Source: Achatina immaculata (Eukaryota > Mollusca > Gastropoda > Stylommatophora > Achatinidae). From it: a DNA stretch of 64,000 nucleotides. The position numbers and the translations under genes are program-made. The stretch covers positions 36,098,697 through 36,162,696 of the forward strand of contig CM019701.1 in NCBI GenBank assembly GCA_009760885.1. The letters are read 5' to 3'. Shown here one piece after another: positions 11,030 to 22,190 of this stretch (its first letter is position 1; each line of letters opens with the position of its first letter). A model generated the notes under the pieces. That model was not told the DNA's origin, did no database searches, and saw only the letters and a list, made by a program, of their open reading frames with translations.

Positions 11030-12740
11030 ATCAAATGTTGGTTCTTTACAACGCGTTTTGTGCCACACTTTTCGGATTTCCTAGCAGTACCCTTAATTTG
11101 TCCTAGATCCAGCAATCTTTTCACAATTATATTGTTCTTTCATTCCCGCTCTTCATTTTCCCGCAGTCTTTCCAACACGGCTTTAGCAATGTCGCCCTCG
11201 TCCATTCTCAACCTGTCATTTATTTTAGCCTATCCAGCAAGTCTATCTGCCACTTCATTGTCATGTACTCTCACATGCCCTGAACAATAAAGCTACGTTA
11301 GGCTCATCATAGCTGAACTGGCTTAATAGATGAATCCATTCTTTGTGAAGTAATTTGTTCTCAATCTTACGAAGCATATTCTGTGAATCCGTCACAATAA
11401 CGCTATGAACTACATTATGGGCAACTAGCCATTCCATTATCGCCAACACAGCCTCAATTTCCATTCGCATCCTTGATGTGGTGACTTCAAAGACTGTCAC
11501 TACTTCCGCTGTGCTAGACAACAAAACCCGAACCACTTCTGCTGTTCCGAGTCACAGAGCCCTTCAGTTTCGGAAGACTCACAGTGCTGCTAGATGAGAC
11601 CTTGAAACCAAATGTCAACTGCCATCTGTGTCCAGTCTCTACATTCGCGGCCCTTCTGTATAATAATCTTTGTTAGCTGATGTCGGTCCTGTACACGTAA
11701 CCAATCATCACCTTTAGGCACCTCATCTAGATCACATGCTGATATTTTTGTATCTCACCCTAAGACATCCGGGATCTACCTCGTTTGATGCATCTTCCTT
11801 TTATCAACCCCAGCTCCTTATGGAGAGGACGGTCCTTCATGCCAGCAACCCTGATGTATGCTTTACTTGTGTTTAGACCTCACACTCAGCATATCAAGCA
11901 GGTAATGCATGGCCGCTACAGAAGTATCCCTGGTACAATTCAAGACCACCCTCGTTGCTTCGTTCTGTACACGTAGTCTGTTCAGCTGTGAATTTAACAG
12001 GGTGAGTAGGCCAAGAACATATTCCAATGGTGACATCATCAGTGGATGCATCAACAAGAAATGAGTGCGATGTGGAAATTTTCCTGCAGCCATAAGCTAA
12101 CTACTCCCTACGCTTTCCTTTTCCTTTTATATTATATTGTCCACATATTGTGCAAAGGACAAGGATCGATCAAATGTGATCCCTAGATATCTCATGAAAT
12201 TTGTTCTCTCAATATCTTGTTCCCGACACTTAACAATCGGAACTTCAGATCTTACAATTCTGTAAGGCACCACAGGATGCTAGCTTTTCCAGGATTTATC
12301 ACTGTATTTTATCCTCCCACCATGCCTGTTATCTGATCCACCGTATTCTGTACCCTTGTGGCTAGCTCTACACCTCCCTGCTCATATGTTAATATAACAT
12401 CAGCGTATGTCAGCGTTCGCACTACACCGTTAACAAATAACAGCGCAACACCAGTAGAATATACATTGAATATCAAGGGAGACAAGGTACACAGCCCCTG
12501 CGGCAGCCCCGTTGCAATGGATCTAGGCTCTGTATCTCAACTGATCACCTTAACAGCATTGAAAATATCCATCGAGTTAATCTTGTATCTACATCACACT
12601 CCATCAGAAGTGTCAACAGCGTTGTATAATCCATTCTGTTGTATGCATCATCAAGATCATGTGCCACAATTACGGTTTCCTCTTTTCTCTGGAATCCGTC
12701 ATAAACATTATACATCAGGGTTGCTGCATTATTAGCTGTA
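11030..12740 (-). pseudogene. I/R1-type retrotransposon fragment: RT followed by RNase H
   Basis: From 12740 downward the minus strand shows the RT active-site region VIVAHDLDDAYNRMDY, then a GLPQG-like turn at about 12500 (ATGLPQGLCTLSPLIFNVY). A YADV box near 12400 replaces YADD. Further down come RYLGITFDRSLSFAQYV at 12200-12130 and LRVQNEATRVVLNCTRD at 11990-11940. The RNase H domain follows, with IVTDSQNMLRKIENKLLHKE at 11420-11340 and CSGHVRVHDNEVADRLAG at 11290-11235. The order RT then RNase H is that of I/R1-type non-LTR elements. Several stops and frameshifts and the loss of the second catalytic Asp make it inactive. The endonuclease half is missing. Confidence 0.8.
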
Positions 12741-12959
12741 TCTCTTCCTGGTGTGGACGAGCGCGCGTGGCTCAGAATGACGCGAGCGAGCGAGCTGCGT
12801 CCACACCTACGAATGATGTATACTATATGGGGAAGAAAGCGTGGGGGAAAAACAATAAGGATAAGATGGAGATTAGTACAGGCATGGCGGGACTAGATCG
12901 ATCTCTCTGATATGGAGATATCTGGCCCCTGCCATCCCTGATATTGTTGCGTTACATAT

Positions 12960-13130
12960 ATATGGATATGAATTGTGTTCATGGCGAATCATGTGAATTC
13001 CATGTCGCTGTAGATATATGTGTGTGTGTGTGTGTGTGATTCATGATGATGCCTGTTCTCACTGATAGCATGGGTGATGCCTTAATGGTGGTATTGTTAT
13101 GAGAAATTCATGTAGCTGTGGAGATAATTA
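12960..13130. repeat. degenerate ~90-bp tandem units left of the Tc1 element
   Basis: Segments ending ATTCCATGTCGCTGTAGATATAT (about 12995-13017) and ATTCATGTAGCTGTGGAGATAAT (about 13107-13129) are alike. A third, ACTTCGTGAAGCGGTGGATATAT (15436-15458), lies on the far side of the Tc1 element. ATAGCATGGGTGATGCC (13065) recurs as ATAGCATGGGTGATACC (15397). The Tc1 element therefore appears to have landed inside an older tandem repeat. A (TG)n run lies at 13018-13038. Confidence 0.6.
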
Positions 13131-13466
13131 TATTGTCAAAAAAAAAAAAAAAAGAAACGCATAGGTTATATAAACTTCATTTTATATATGTTATGACAAA
13201 AACATTTTTCCGGGTATCTCAAAACAAACCAGAAATTGTCACCAAGATATCAGGTCCATGATCTAGCGTGAATTTTGCTGTTCTCGTGTATAGTCAGAAC
13301 GCAGTAGCTGCCCATGCTAATCACGCATTTTTTCCCATAACTCACGTGGCGTTTATGGAAAAGTCGTGATTTTTGTGGTGAGCACAACTCACTTCCCATG
13401 CAAATGAAATCCTATAAACAGATGAGGTTACACAAACAAATTCAGTTAATTTTCAAGCAGACAATT

Positions 13467-14460
13467 ATGGCGCGTTTATCGCAAAATTTACCAAAACATT
13501 GCTAAGTAACATTTCAAAGTCAGGTTGCCAGGCATTTAAACGTGCAGCAGAGTACCGTCAGTCGACTTTGGCGCAGTTTCCAAGCAACTGGCTCAGCTAA
13601 AGACCGGCACCGCAGTTGACGGCCCAGGATGAAAACAGCAGCTGATGATGTCTTTAATCTGGTTCATCACCTCATAAACAGGTTTACAACAGCTTCCTCA
13701 AGTGCCCAGTCATTGCTTGCAGGACGTCATGTCCGGAATAGACTGCACGAAGCTGGACTGGTGGCACGACGACCTCACCGAGGTCCTGTCTTAACGAGAC
13801 GCCATTTCCAAAATCGACTTGTTTGGGCCAACCAGCATCGCCCCTGGACAACTGACAATCAGTGGAGATGTGTCTGGTTTAGTGACGAATTTTCCTTTTT
13901 GTTGCACCGCTGTGATATACGGAGAAAGGTCTACCGTAGGCCAAATGAATGTTTTGTCCAAAATTGCGTTGATGAAGCTACGCCGCACGGTGGTGGAGGT
14001 GTAATGGTATGGGGAATGATCAATTTCAATGGAGGAGTCCATTGGTGCAGATTGAAGAAGGCTTGAATGTGCAACGATACGTCAATGAAATTCTTCGAAC
14101 CCATGTCCTTCCATTTTTGGCTGCGCAAAAGTCTGTGTTTCAACAGCACAACGCCAGATCTGCATGTATCACCACACAGTTCCTTACTGCCAACAACATT
14201 CTCACCATTCCCTGGCCATCCCTGTCTCCAAACATGAATCTGATCGAGCACATATGGGATGAGCTGCAAAGACGTGTTTGTCACCAAAACGTTTCTCTAG
14301 CCAATCGTCGTGATCTGTGGCGAGCACTCCAGGAAGAGTGGGCAGCCATCTCACAGGCGCACATCAGACATCTGATGCAAACGGAAGCCACATACCATAC
14401 TAACTTGAGAACCCCTGGGACTAACAAATTCTCGTCACATAGATGCAAGAAACTGTCAAG
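13467..14460 (+). pseudogene. Tc1-type transposase, frameshifted
   Basis: The N-terminus has a paired-like HTH: codons near 13520-13630 read ARHLNVQQSTVSRLWRSFQA then GSAKDRH, in a different frame from the start. DDE motifs follow: WFSDEFSFLLHR (first Asp), QQHNARSACITT (second Asp replaced by His) and SPNMNLIEHIWDELQRR (final Glu present). By my count 32 residues separate the second and third catalytic positions; 34 is usual, so a two-residue deletion is likely. A frameshift at about 14040-14060 links the frame 13629-14066 to 14009 onward. The normal C-terminus is lost at the insertion. The enzyme is dead. Confidence 0.85.
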
Positions 14461-15200
14461 TGAGTGTTTCTTCTTCTTCTTCTTCGTTCGGTTCTACCAC
14501 CAAGACCGCCCTGTGATCCTACTGAATTTACACCTGTGGTACTCGATAGGTCCCGTGGTCCCCCGTGTGGTCCCCAAAAGGACCATACGATATCCCCGAG
14601 AGGACCACAAGAGGTTAGAGTATCACAGGGCTTGAGCCTGTATTTTTGGTGGGTCTCAGAAGCGGGATTGCATGACACCGTGGTTTTCGATGCACCAGTT
14701 TAATCTAGAATTGGACTTTCTCACCGGAAAACCTCAACGTGTTTTGGATATCAGTATATCCCCGCTGGGTGAGAGGTGGTAGCCCATCCAGTCCAGCGTT
14801 GGACTTTCTCACCGGAAAACCTCAGCGTGAGTAGGATACGCATACATTCCCACCGAGTGAGAGGTGATTGCCTATCTAGACTGCACTGGTCCAGTGTCTC
14901 CGACTTCAGCATTATGTGATCGTGGCCGCTACCCTTCCTAGTTGTGACCAGGACGGAGCTTTTGTCCAGGAGGATGAATACTCACCACTAGTGACTTCCA
15001 CCCCCGGATTGAGCCGGTTTAGGCATATTATCCCAGTGTGGGCGCGTTTAGGATGTGACCGACCTCTAGAGCAGAGGTACCGTGACATGCGTAGCCATCA
15101 AGTTTCACCCTGATGTAAGCCGGTTTAGGCATATTTCACCAGTATGGGTGTATATAGGACTTGGCCGACCTCCAGACCAGAGATGCCATGATTTGACTAC
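14461..15200 (-). mobile_element. unclassified insertion in the Tc1 element with internal tandem duplications and (GAA)n end
   Basis: The block is GC-richer than its surroundings. Its left edge is TTCTTCTTCTTCTTC, so read on the minus strand it ends in (GAA)5, like the 3' tail of a non-LTR retrotransposon or SINE. It holds two tandem pairs. TTGGACTTTCTCACCGGAAA begins at 14711 and again at 14799 (88-bp period). GCCGGTTTAGGCATAT begins at 15013 and 15119 (106-bp period). No RT or other known domain was recognised; the Arg-rich minus-strand frame across the tail is a translation of GAA repeats. It may be the 3' part of an unidentified element. Confidence 0.5.
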
Positions 15201-15450
15201 TGTTAATTCGCTTATTCCTTTTTTTCACCTTTTCCACAGTGGAAAAACATTTTGGTGTGCAATTTAAAAATTGTATTCATTCAATTTAAAAGCTATAGAA
15301 TATCAAAATTATGGCTAAAATTGGGTCATCAGTAGTTATGCATTTTCTTTTTTGGACAGTATATATTAGTGATTCCTATGATTAACGTTCTTTTGAATAG
15401 CATGGGTGATACCATCAGACTTGGTCTTCATGTGAACTTCGTGAAGCGGT

Positions 15451-15452
<2 letters not shown>

Positions 15453-15498
<46 letters not shown>
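15453..15498. repeat. (AT)n microsatellite
   Basis: Uninterrupted AT dinucleotide run of 46 bp directly before the TAGTGC minisatellite. Confidence 0.95.
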
Positions 15499-15501
<3 letters not shown>

Positions 15502-15720
15502 TGCATGAGCACACTTGAACTAATGAACTGAGACGGAGTATTAGTGCGTTGACACATTATCTGAACTTTATGAACTGGAAGGGAACATAGTGCATGAACA
15601 CATATTTGATTTTTATTGAACTGAGGAGTAATAGTGCGATAGCACACCTGGATTTCATGTATTGAAGAAGTGAGATTATTAGTGCGATAGCGCATGAATT
15701 TATGCATGAAGGGGTAGAAA
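15499..15720. repeat. minisatellite, five ~45-bp units with a GTGC...GCAC core
   Basis: TAGTGC starts at 15499, 15542, 15588, 15632 and 15680, giving periods of 43-48 bp. Each unit has a small dyad (GTGCATGAGCAC, GTGCGATAGCAC and variants), followed by a GAACT-rich part. A related single unit appears at about 31110-31155. Confidence 0.8.
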
Positions 15721-16439
15721 GACAGGGCAAGTTAGCCGCATTGAAATAAGGTGTATGTGCAGGTTTTGGAGTAATGGATTGTGTATTGGAATGAGGGGTT
15801 TGATAACAGTAGCCACAGTTATTCATGAGCTAATGAATATTGCATTGATTGACATTATGCCTGCAATATGTTTTTATGATATTTGTTCACGTTCTGTGTG
15901 AATGTATGTCCCGTGATTACCATTGATCCACGTTGTTGAGGAAATAAAATGTTAGTGTATTTTTATATATAACTTGATAATGTCTATATCATGTTGTGGT
16001 AATGTTGTGATGTACATTTAACCTGATCCTCAAATGGCATATAGTATTCCTTGGAGGGGAGAATCCTGGGTTGGCGGTCATTGGGTTGGAGAATCTTGGC
16101 CACGCAGTACGGAAGTACATGCCAAGAGAGTGCCTTAACAGCTGTAATTAACCAAATTCTTAAACATTATACATAATAAATGTAGATTGCACAGACATAG
16201 TCTACATTGGACGATAACTTCCTAATGTATTCAGTAGTAGCCTGCTAGTCTCTAGAAAGCTTGATAGTCTCCCGGCTATATTCCTCTCAGTCACTTTGCC
16301 ATATACATTTTGTAATGTTGTGATTCGATAATCATTCAGTTTGTATTGTCTTTACGTATTTTTTATAAGGGAATAAAGTAACTGTGCAGCCGTTCATCAA
16401 GTATTACGCCAGTCTTCAAACTCTAATTGTAATGTTCTG
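15721..16439. other. anonymous AT-rich DNA
   Basis: No domain-bearing open frame or familiar repeat is visible. GAGAATC occurs twice near 16060-16100 in a GGTTGG context, too short to interpret. Confidence 0.45.
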
Positions 16440-16700
16440 TCATCTGCTTTACAACCGTGTCAGTTTCTTTGAGATAAGTAATACCAAATGCCACCAGGAT
16501 CGGGTGCACTTTTGGCAGATTTAATTGTCTGTCTTATCTCCTCTTCTATTGAGGTTTCCAGGATTTCTGTTTGTACAGGCTCGATATTGTGTTTCTCATC
16601 GTTGTGCACTCTTTCAAAATTACTGTTATCCGTTTGTTTGACGCATCCTTGGAAAAAGGCTGTCCCTTTCTGCTCATCAGATCTCAGTATGATACCACCA
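16440..16700 (-). pseudogene. retrotransposon fragment: linker to RT start
   Basis: On the minus strand ILRSDEQKGTAFFQ is followed by EILETSIEEEIRQTIKSAKS and APDPGGI. These match the segment before the RT domain of non-LTR elements (EEV..AIK..K..KAPGPDGI). It is a likely continuation of the fragment at 17340-17745, separated by ~640 bp of unrelated DNA. It ends before any RT catalytic residue. Confidence 0.55.
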
Positions 16701-17339
16701 ATATATGCCGTATGTGTTTGTTGTTATTATGTTTATGAACTCACTAAATGATATGGATCTGTACCAAGAAAATAGACAACGTTTACATGGCTATTCACAC
16801 TGTAACACTATATCATACCCAGGAACATCACAACATCTAACAACGGCCAACGGTTGTCTAACTAGCACGAGAAACATGACGGCAACGAAACTTGACAACC
16901 AGTCAAAAGAATTCACAATTCAGGCAACAAGACGTGTAATCCAAATTCAACAATCTTTAATGTGAGAAGGATGATGTGAAAGATTTAAAATGATAAACAG
17001 TTTCAACATGACCAGTGAGCAAGAATACTAACGTGAACACTGCCAGCGGTTGAACTTCGCCATATGGAATTTACCGAGCGAGCATACCTGCAGTCACAAG
17101 AAATTCCTCATATCTCACACAATTCACATCAAGAAATCAAACAACATGTTCCGTTCCAGGCAACTTCGCAGCTAAAGCAGTCAAACCATAGTTCCAACTT
17201 TCAAACACAAACACAGACGAAAAAAAATTCAGACAGGCATCCTTCCTAGCTCGTCCGGGACCCAACCGTCAAATTCCTTCTCCGACCAATTAGAGACATT
17301 CACGTGACCTAACAATAACCTGGTCAACCAACTAAAGGA
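16701..17339. other. unassigned sequence separating two parts of one retroelement
   Basis: This interval lies between coding pieces that would be close together in an intact element, so it may be an insertion. It is rich in CAA/ACA and has no recognisable domain, TIR or tail. Part of the original element may also have been deleted. Confidence 0.35.
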
Positions 17340-17745
17340 CGCTCATGTTTTAACCATAGTTCTTTCCCTTATACTGGGGCACTTAGTACAATATCTTCCT
17401 CATCCTTTATGTTGGTATTCCTTGTAGTCCAGGTTTGTTCACCCCCCTCTGCACTTGCCAGAATTTGCACAAAGATTTCTCAGCTGTTATTTCTTGTATC
17501 AAATTATTCCATGTCCGGGCCTTAGACTCCATAGCAAAATATTTTAATGCGTTTGTTGCCTCCGGCATTTCCGCTTTTGTTCCATTAAGTTCTTCATCTG
17601 TTACGTTGGAATTTCTTCTAAATCTCTGCCATCGTTGTGTCGTGTCTCGCTTGATCCGCAAGGCGTTTTCTAATTGTTCTGTCCACCAAAGTGGTTGGCT
17701 CAGTCTCCTTTGCCACGGTTTCATTCTCTTTCCTAGAACCTGCTC
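17340..17745 (-). pseudogene. retrotransposon linker region (between endonuclease and RT)
   Basis: The minus-strand frame at 17407-17724 reads WWTEQLENALRIKRDTTQRW, then FAMESKARTWNNLIQEITAE and FWQVQRGVNKPG. This pattern (WWN.EL....R......R....W...) is the region between the AP endonuclease and the RT in I/R1/jockey-type elements. The frame is open for 105 codons, then broken. It abuts the truncated 3' side of the family B copy at 17790. Confidence 0.6.
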
Positions 17746-18836
17746 ATCCGACTACTCATATGTAAATACGTGTTTTGTCTTTTTTTTTGTCGTAAACATT
17801 TAGTCTGGAAAGAATTCAGCTTGCTTTCTGTGGATTTTGGTGATTTTCCAACATTCACTTCCATGGAGTAGTACACTTAGAACTTTACTTTTAAATATTC
17901 TGATTTTCGTCTTCATGCTTAGTTTTTTTAGATTTCCATATAGTCTACAGCATTGCAAAAGCCTGGTTTACTCCAATAAATCTGTTGTTGATGTTTGTGC
18001 TGTCTCCATTGTTACGACTCTACTGCTAAGATATACAAATTCATTGACCTCTTCCATTAACTTGCTATATATTCTGAGTACATTTCTGTTGTTGACATTT
18101 TGCTTCATTAACTTTGTCTTTCCTATGTTGATCTTTAGTCCTATGTTGTTTGCATTCTAAGTTAGCTTGTTTATTTTATCTTGCATATCTTTGTGGCTCC
18201 TTGATAACAGAGCGATATCGTTCGCAAAGTCAAGGTCCTCCAGCACTGTGTTGAGGGTCCTTTGTGTTTGTCTGATGTTGTCTTCTTCATTAACCAGTCT
18301 ACTGCCAAGATAAATAATGTTGGCGATAGTATACATCTCTGCTTCACTCCTGATTGTACCATAAAACTGCTGGAGGTATGTTCTCCACAGATAACTTTGC
18401 ACTGAAAACACTCGTATAGGGCTTTGATTACATTCACTATCTTATGGGGGAGGCCATGCCATCTTACAATTTTCCACAGTGCATCTCTGTTGACACTGTC
18501 AAAAGCTTTCTCAGAATCTATAAAGAGCGCATGTGTTGTGCTATGCCACTCATTTGCCTACTGTAATGTTTGTCTAAGTACAAATATGTGGTCTATGCAT
18601 GATCTTCCTTTCCTGAATCCTGCCTGCTCTTTCCGAAGTTTTTTCCCAAGTGTTGGTACAATTCTGTTGATGATTATTCTGCAAAATACTTTACTGGTGA
18701 GTGGCAGGAGGGTAATGCTTCTCCAGTTCCAGCAATCTCTGGGGTCACCCTTCTTTGGTAGTTTTACTATAAGCCCAGTTTTCCACTCCTCTGGAACTTC
18801 GTCTAGATCCCAAATTTATTGTAGTATCCGGCAAAG

Positions 18837-19162
18837 ATACACACAAAAGAACAAATATATCTATACTACAAGAACTTAATACTGAAGAAGGCTGGCTAGT
18901 AAAGAGGATTAAAGAGAGAAAACTTAAATATTTTGGACACATTAAACGTCATGATAATCTAGAGAAAACCGTCTTGGAAGGGTACATAACGGGGAAAAGA
19001 AAGAGAGGAAGACCAAGGCGAAGATGACTGCAAAACATCGTTGATGATCTGCAAATGGATGCATCAGCAACAGGCCATCTTGCTCACAACCGAGAGGCCT
19101 ACAGGAGTGGTGTTTGGGAGGCAAAGTTCCACATGGGACATGCAAATGAATGAATATAATGA
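18837..19162 (+). mobile_element. family A insertion in family B, 11-bp perfect TSD
   Basis: The 326-bp plus-strand insert starts in the family A C-terminal region (CAAAAGAACAAATAT). It includes FGHIKRHDNLEKTVLEGYI and a GKRKRGRPRRR-like motif, and ends in ATGCAAATGAATGAATATAATGA. ATCCGGCAAAG lies at 18826-18836 and 19163-19173, and joining them restores the B sequence seen at 28695-28720. A stop (TGA) replaces the Trp of the RRRW motif. Confidence 0.93.
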
Positions 19163-20521
19163 ATCCGGCAAAGTTGTTTTGGTATTTCATTTTCTTCTGC
19201 TTTCAAAATCTCAACAGTCTCTCCATCTTCACCCTGTGCTCTGTCTAATTTTAGCTTCTTTATTGCCTCCTTTACTTCACTTATTGTTATTGGTCCTGTA
19301 TTGATGTTTAGTTCTGTTTTTGCTTCAGGTATGTCTATTGTTTGTGCTGCTTGTGTTCTGTTTAGTAGGGTGTTAAAGTGTTCACTCCATTTTTCAATTA
19401 ATTTTTTCTCTTTCAGTTGTCCCTTATGTGTCCTCTTACATCTTGTGCTGAAGTTACCTGTCATCTGCTTTGTGATTTTGTATATGGTTTTCATGTCATT
19501 TGCATATGCTGCTTTTTCTGCTGCTTTTGCTAAGTTGTCATAGTATTGACGTTTATCCTGACGGCATAATTCCTTCACTTCTTTTTCTTTTTGTGTATAA
19601 TTACTTAAAATTTGTTCTTTTAGCCTTCGAGATATGGTTCTCGGTAATTTTTTTTTTTGATTTCCTTTCTTTGCTTTATCGTTTCCCATGTGGTCTTGCT
19701 TATCCATTCCTCTTTTCTCCTTTTTGCGATATCCCAGCACCTCCTTTGCTATTTCCTGTAGTGTTTCACTGAACTTTAGTATAGACATTTCTGCTTTGTT
19801 TTATAGGACACTGAAACGGTTCTTAAGTACTACTGAGAATTCATTCTTTGTTTGCAGGTGTTTCAGTTTTGTTGTATCAGAGCGTGTTTTTCTGCGCTCT
19901 TAGATTGTGGCTTCCCTTAATTTTAATCTTATTTTCTATACCAGAAGGTTGTGATCTTTTTCTACATCTGCTCCTTTCCTTGCTATCACATCTTGTAGTG
20001 ACCGTTTCCACTTGTTTTTCATCAGTGTGTGATTGATTTGGTTTTCCATGGTTTTATCTGGGGACCTACAAGTCATTTTGTGGATGTTTTTATGTTGGAA
20101 AATTGTCTCTCCGATGGTCATCATGTTTTCTTCACAGAAACTGCATAGTCTTTTTCCATTTTAATTTATTTCTCCGATTCCATCTCTTCCCATGATTCTT
20201 CTTTTATCTTCATTTCCCTCACCTACTTTTGCATTGAAGTCGTCCAAGATGAGTAGCATATCATGCTTGGGTATTGTTTCTACTGTGGCTTGGAGGCTGT
20301 TGTAAAAATCTTCTTTTAATTCCTTCTCAGCTGCTTCAGTTGGTGCTTAACAAACTGTAATAGACAGCTTCGTGAATCTTGAGTTGAAGCGTGCATATAA
20401 CAATCTCTCATTTATAGGGGTCCATTTCAGCAATGCTCTTGATGTTTCTTTTGTTATAAACAGTGCAACTCCTCCTTCATGATTATCTTATTTGCCTTTT
20501 ATTGTATCTTCTGTGTACTGT

Positions 20522-21329
20522 AATGGAGGTTATGAAATACCAGAGATTAGATATTCTGATGACACAGTGTTACTGTATACACCACAAAAAAGGAATGGAA
20601 AAACTAATTATGTCAATCCGTAAGAATAGTGAAGAGCAAAACCTCTATCTTAATGCGAAGAAAGCTAAATTGATGACAACTGACAAAACAAATAAGGCAG
20701 TTGATATATGTATCAATGAGGAAAAACTGGAAGAAGTAGAGAGTTTTGAAGATCTTAGATCACTGCTAACTAATAATGGAGATACAATGAGGGAAATTAA
20801 AAGGGGGACATCTATTGCTCTTCAGAAAGTAAAACAACTAAAGAATCTGTGGAGAGGAACAGACAGAACTGCAAAAATAAGATTTTTAAGATTTCATCTT
20901 TCCCATCGCAACATATGCCTGTGAAACCTGGACACTTAACAGAACAGCTGAGAAACACATAAATGACTTCGAATGTAAATGCTACAGAAGAGTTCTTCAA
21001 ATACAATGGACCCAAAAAAGAACAAATATACCCATACTACAAGACCTTAATATTGAAGAAAGCTGGCTAGTAAAGGGGATTAAACAGAGAAAATTTAAAT
21101 ATTTTGGACACATGATAATCATGATAATCTAGAGAAAACCGTCTTGGAAGGTTACATAATAGGAAACAGAAAGAGAGGAAGACCAAAGCGAAGATGGCTG
21201 CAAGACATCGTTGATGATCTGCAAATGGATGCATCAGCAGCAGGCCATCTTGCTCACAACCAAGAGGCCCATAGGAGTGCTTGTTTGGGAGGCAAAGTTC
21301 AGCAAGGGACGTGCAAGTGAATGAATAAA
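20522..21329 (+). mobile_element. family A insertion in family B, ~10-bp TSD
   Basis: The 808-bp 5'-truncated copy begins at the equivalent of the GGYEIPEIRYADD segment, here PEIRYSDDTVLLYT with the first A of YADD changed. It continues through LNAKKAKLMTTDKTNKA and the C-terminus to the GAATGAATAAA tail. TGTGTACTGT at 20512-20521 matches TGTGTGCTGT at 21330-21339 with one mismatch. The interrupted B sequence reads continuously in the copy near 30045-30060. A deletion and frameshift near 20890 break the frame. Confidence 0.9.
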
Positions 21330-21879
21330 TGTGTGCTGTGTTGTTAATTTCCGTCTGCTTTGTCCTTTCGATCTTGCCTCTTGTATTCCTAATATGTCTA
21401 GTTTGTATATGTGCATTTCCTTGATGGTTTGTGCAAGTATTCCAGTCTGATTAAGTGTTCTTACTTTCCAGCTGCCTATTTGGATCTTGTGTTTAGGTTC
21501 TAAGAGGTCCGCAGCCGAATTGGGGACTTCCAGTGGCTGGCTTTCATCTACAACCTTCACGGGCTCAGTCTTCTGATAAGCATTTCTCCTTCCACCTGCA
21601 TTTGTTTTTTTTCCCATACTTCTGTTTCTATAGCAGTCTGGTGGGTTTTTTTAACCGGATGGGGTTGCTGGCCCTAAGCCGAACCCTCCTTAGTCGCCTT
21701 TTACGATCATGCGTGGTAAGTTACAATGGTATTCTTCTTTGGTTCCCAGGCATGTGCCCAGGTCCCAGGTACCACACGAGGGTTACATATGTTGGCACTA
21801 GAAAATGTAACCACTTTCGCTGCGTTATCTGCCTTGTAGTCTAGGAAACGAAAACGATCACCTTTCCCAAAACTATCAT

Positions 21880-22190
21880 CACTCTTCATGAGGGATTCAC
21901 GTGCAAGTCCCGGAATGTGATATATGCCACTGTATGCAAAAAATGCAGAATAACTTACATTGGTGAAACTGGTCTATATTAGGGACCCCATGCAGATATC
22001 ACCCAGCATGTTTCGAAACCAGTCCGTTCAATGGCCCCAACCACAAAGGCAAATCTGTTTTTCTGGTAACAGCCACCAAACAATGTCATGTTGATGACAG
22101 AAGCCGCCTAGCGCTTGAGAACTGCAACATTCAGGAATATGGGACACTGGAACCACACGGTTTGAACTCGCTATTCAGCTACACTTAACA
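21880..22190 (+). pseudogene. Penelope-like element fragment: GIY-YIG endonuclease domain
   Basis: The plus strand reads CKSRNVIYATVCKKCRITYI then GETG, with the paired motifs of a GIY-YIG nuclease (VIY...YIG) and an internal CxxC. This arrangement is typical of the C-terminal endonuclease of Penelope-like retroelements. The end LENCNIQEYGTLEPHGLNS resembles the C-terminus of such proteins, in a shifted frame. Stops at about 21979 and 22075 and a frameshift show that it is dead. No Penelope RT is recognisable upstream, where the broken family B copy ends. Confidence 0.6.

Larger units (their letters stand above)
13133..15359 (+). mobile_element. Tc1-like DNA transposon with TIRs and TA duplication, internally invaded
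   Basis: The left end TTGTC(A)n GAAACGCATA and the right end, read inverted, CTGTCC(A)n GAAAATGCATA form imperfect ~26-bp terminal inverted repeats. TA flanks both (13131-13132 and 15360-15361), the usual Tc1/mariner target duplication. The left TIR contains an expanded poly-A. The transposase gene (13467-14460) fills the first half. About 740 bp of unrelated sequence (14461-15200) follow it, and the last 150 bp belong to the transposon again. Without that insertion the element would be ~1.5 kb, typical of the family. Confidence 0.85.
17790..21785 (-). mobile_element. family B retrotransposon copy broken by two family A insertions
   Basis: Without the A insertions at 18837-19162 and 20522-21329 this is ~2.9 kb of B on the minus strand. 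The 5' end is near 21785, where it reads CCCTCGTGTGGTACC as in the full-length copy. A start codon at 21617 opens MGKKTNAGGRRNAYQKTEP, followed by the endonuclease entry IQIGSWKVRTLNQTG. The endonuclease, linker (19099-19788) and RT (LDFANDIALLSRSHKD, FADD changed to FAND) follow with frameshifts. The last ~480 bp, including the B C-terminus and (GA)n tail, are missing at 17790. The copy is inactive but informative as a dated landing site. Confidence 0.85.

Noticed and set aside
12358..12910. Plus-strand 125- and 83-codon frames as host genes
   Set aside because: The first is antisense to the RT of the I-like relic; the second has no motif, and its GAGCGCGCGTGG context looks like repeat DNA.
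14421..14678. Minus-strand 85-codon frame with an Arg-rich stretch
   Set aside because: The Arg run is the translation of the (GAA)n tail; no start context or family match.
15499..15720. CRISPR-like array
   Set aside because: The units are contiguous without unique spacers, and the genome is eukaryotic.
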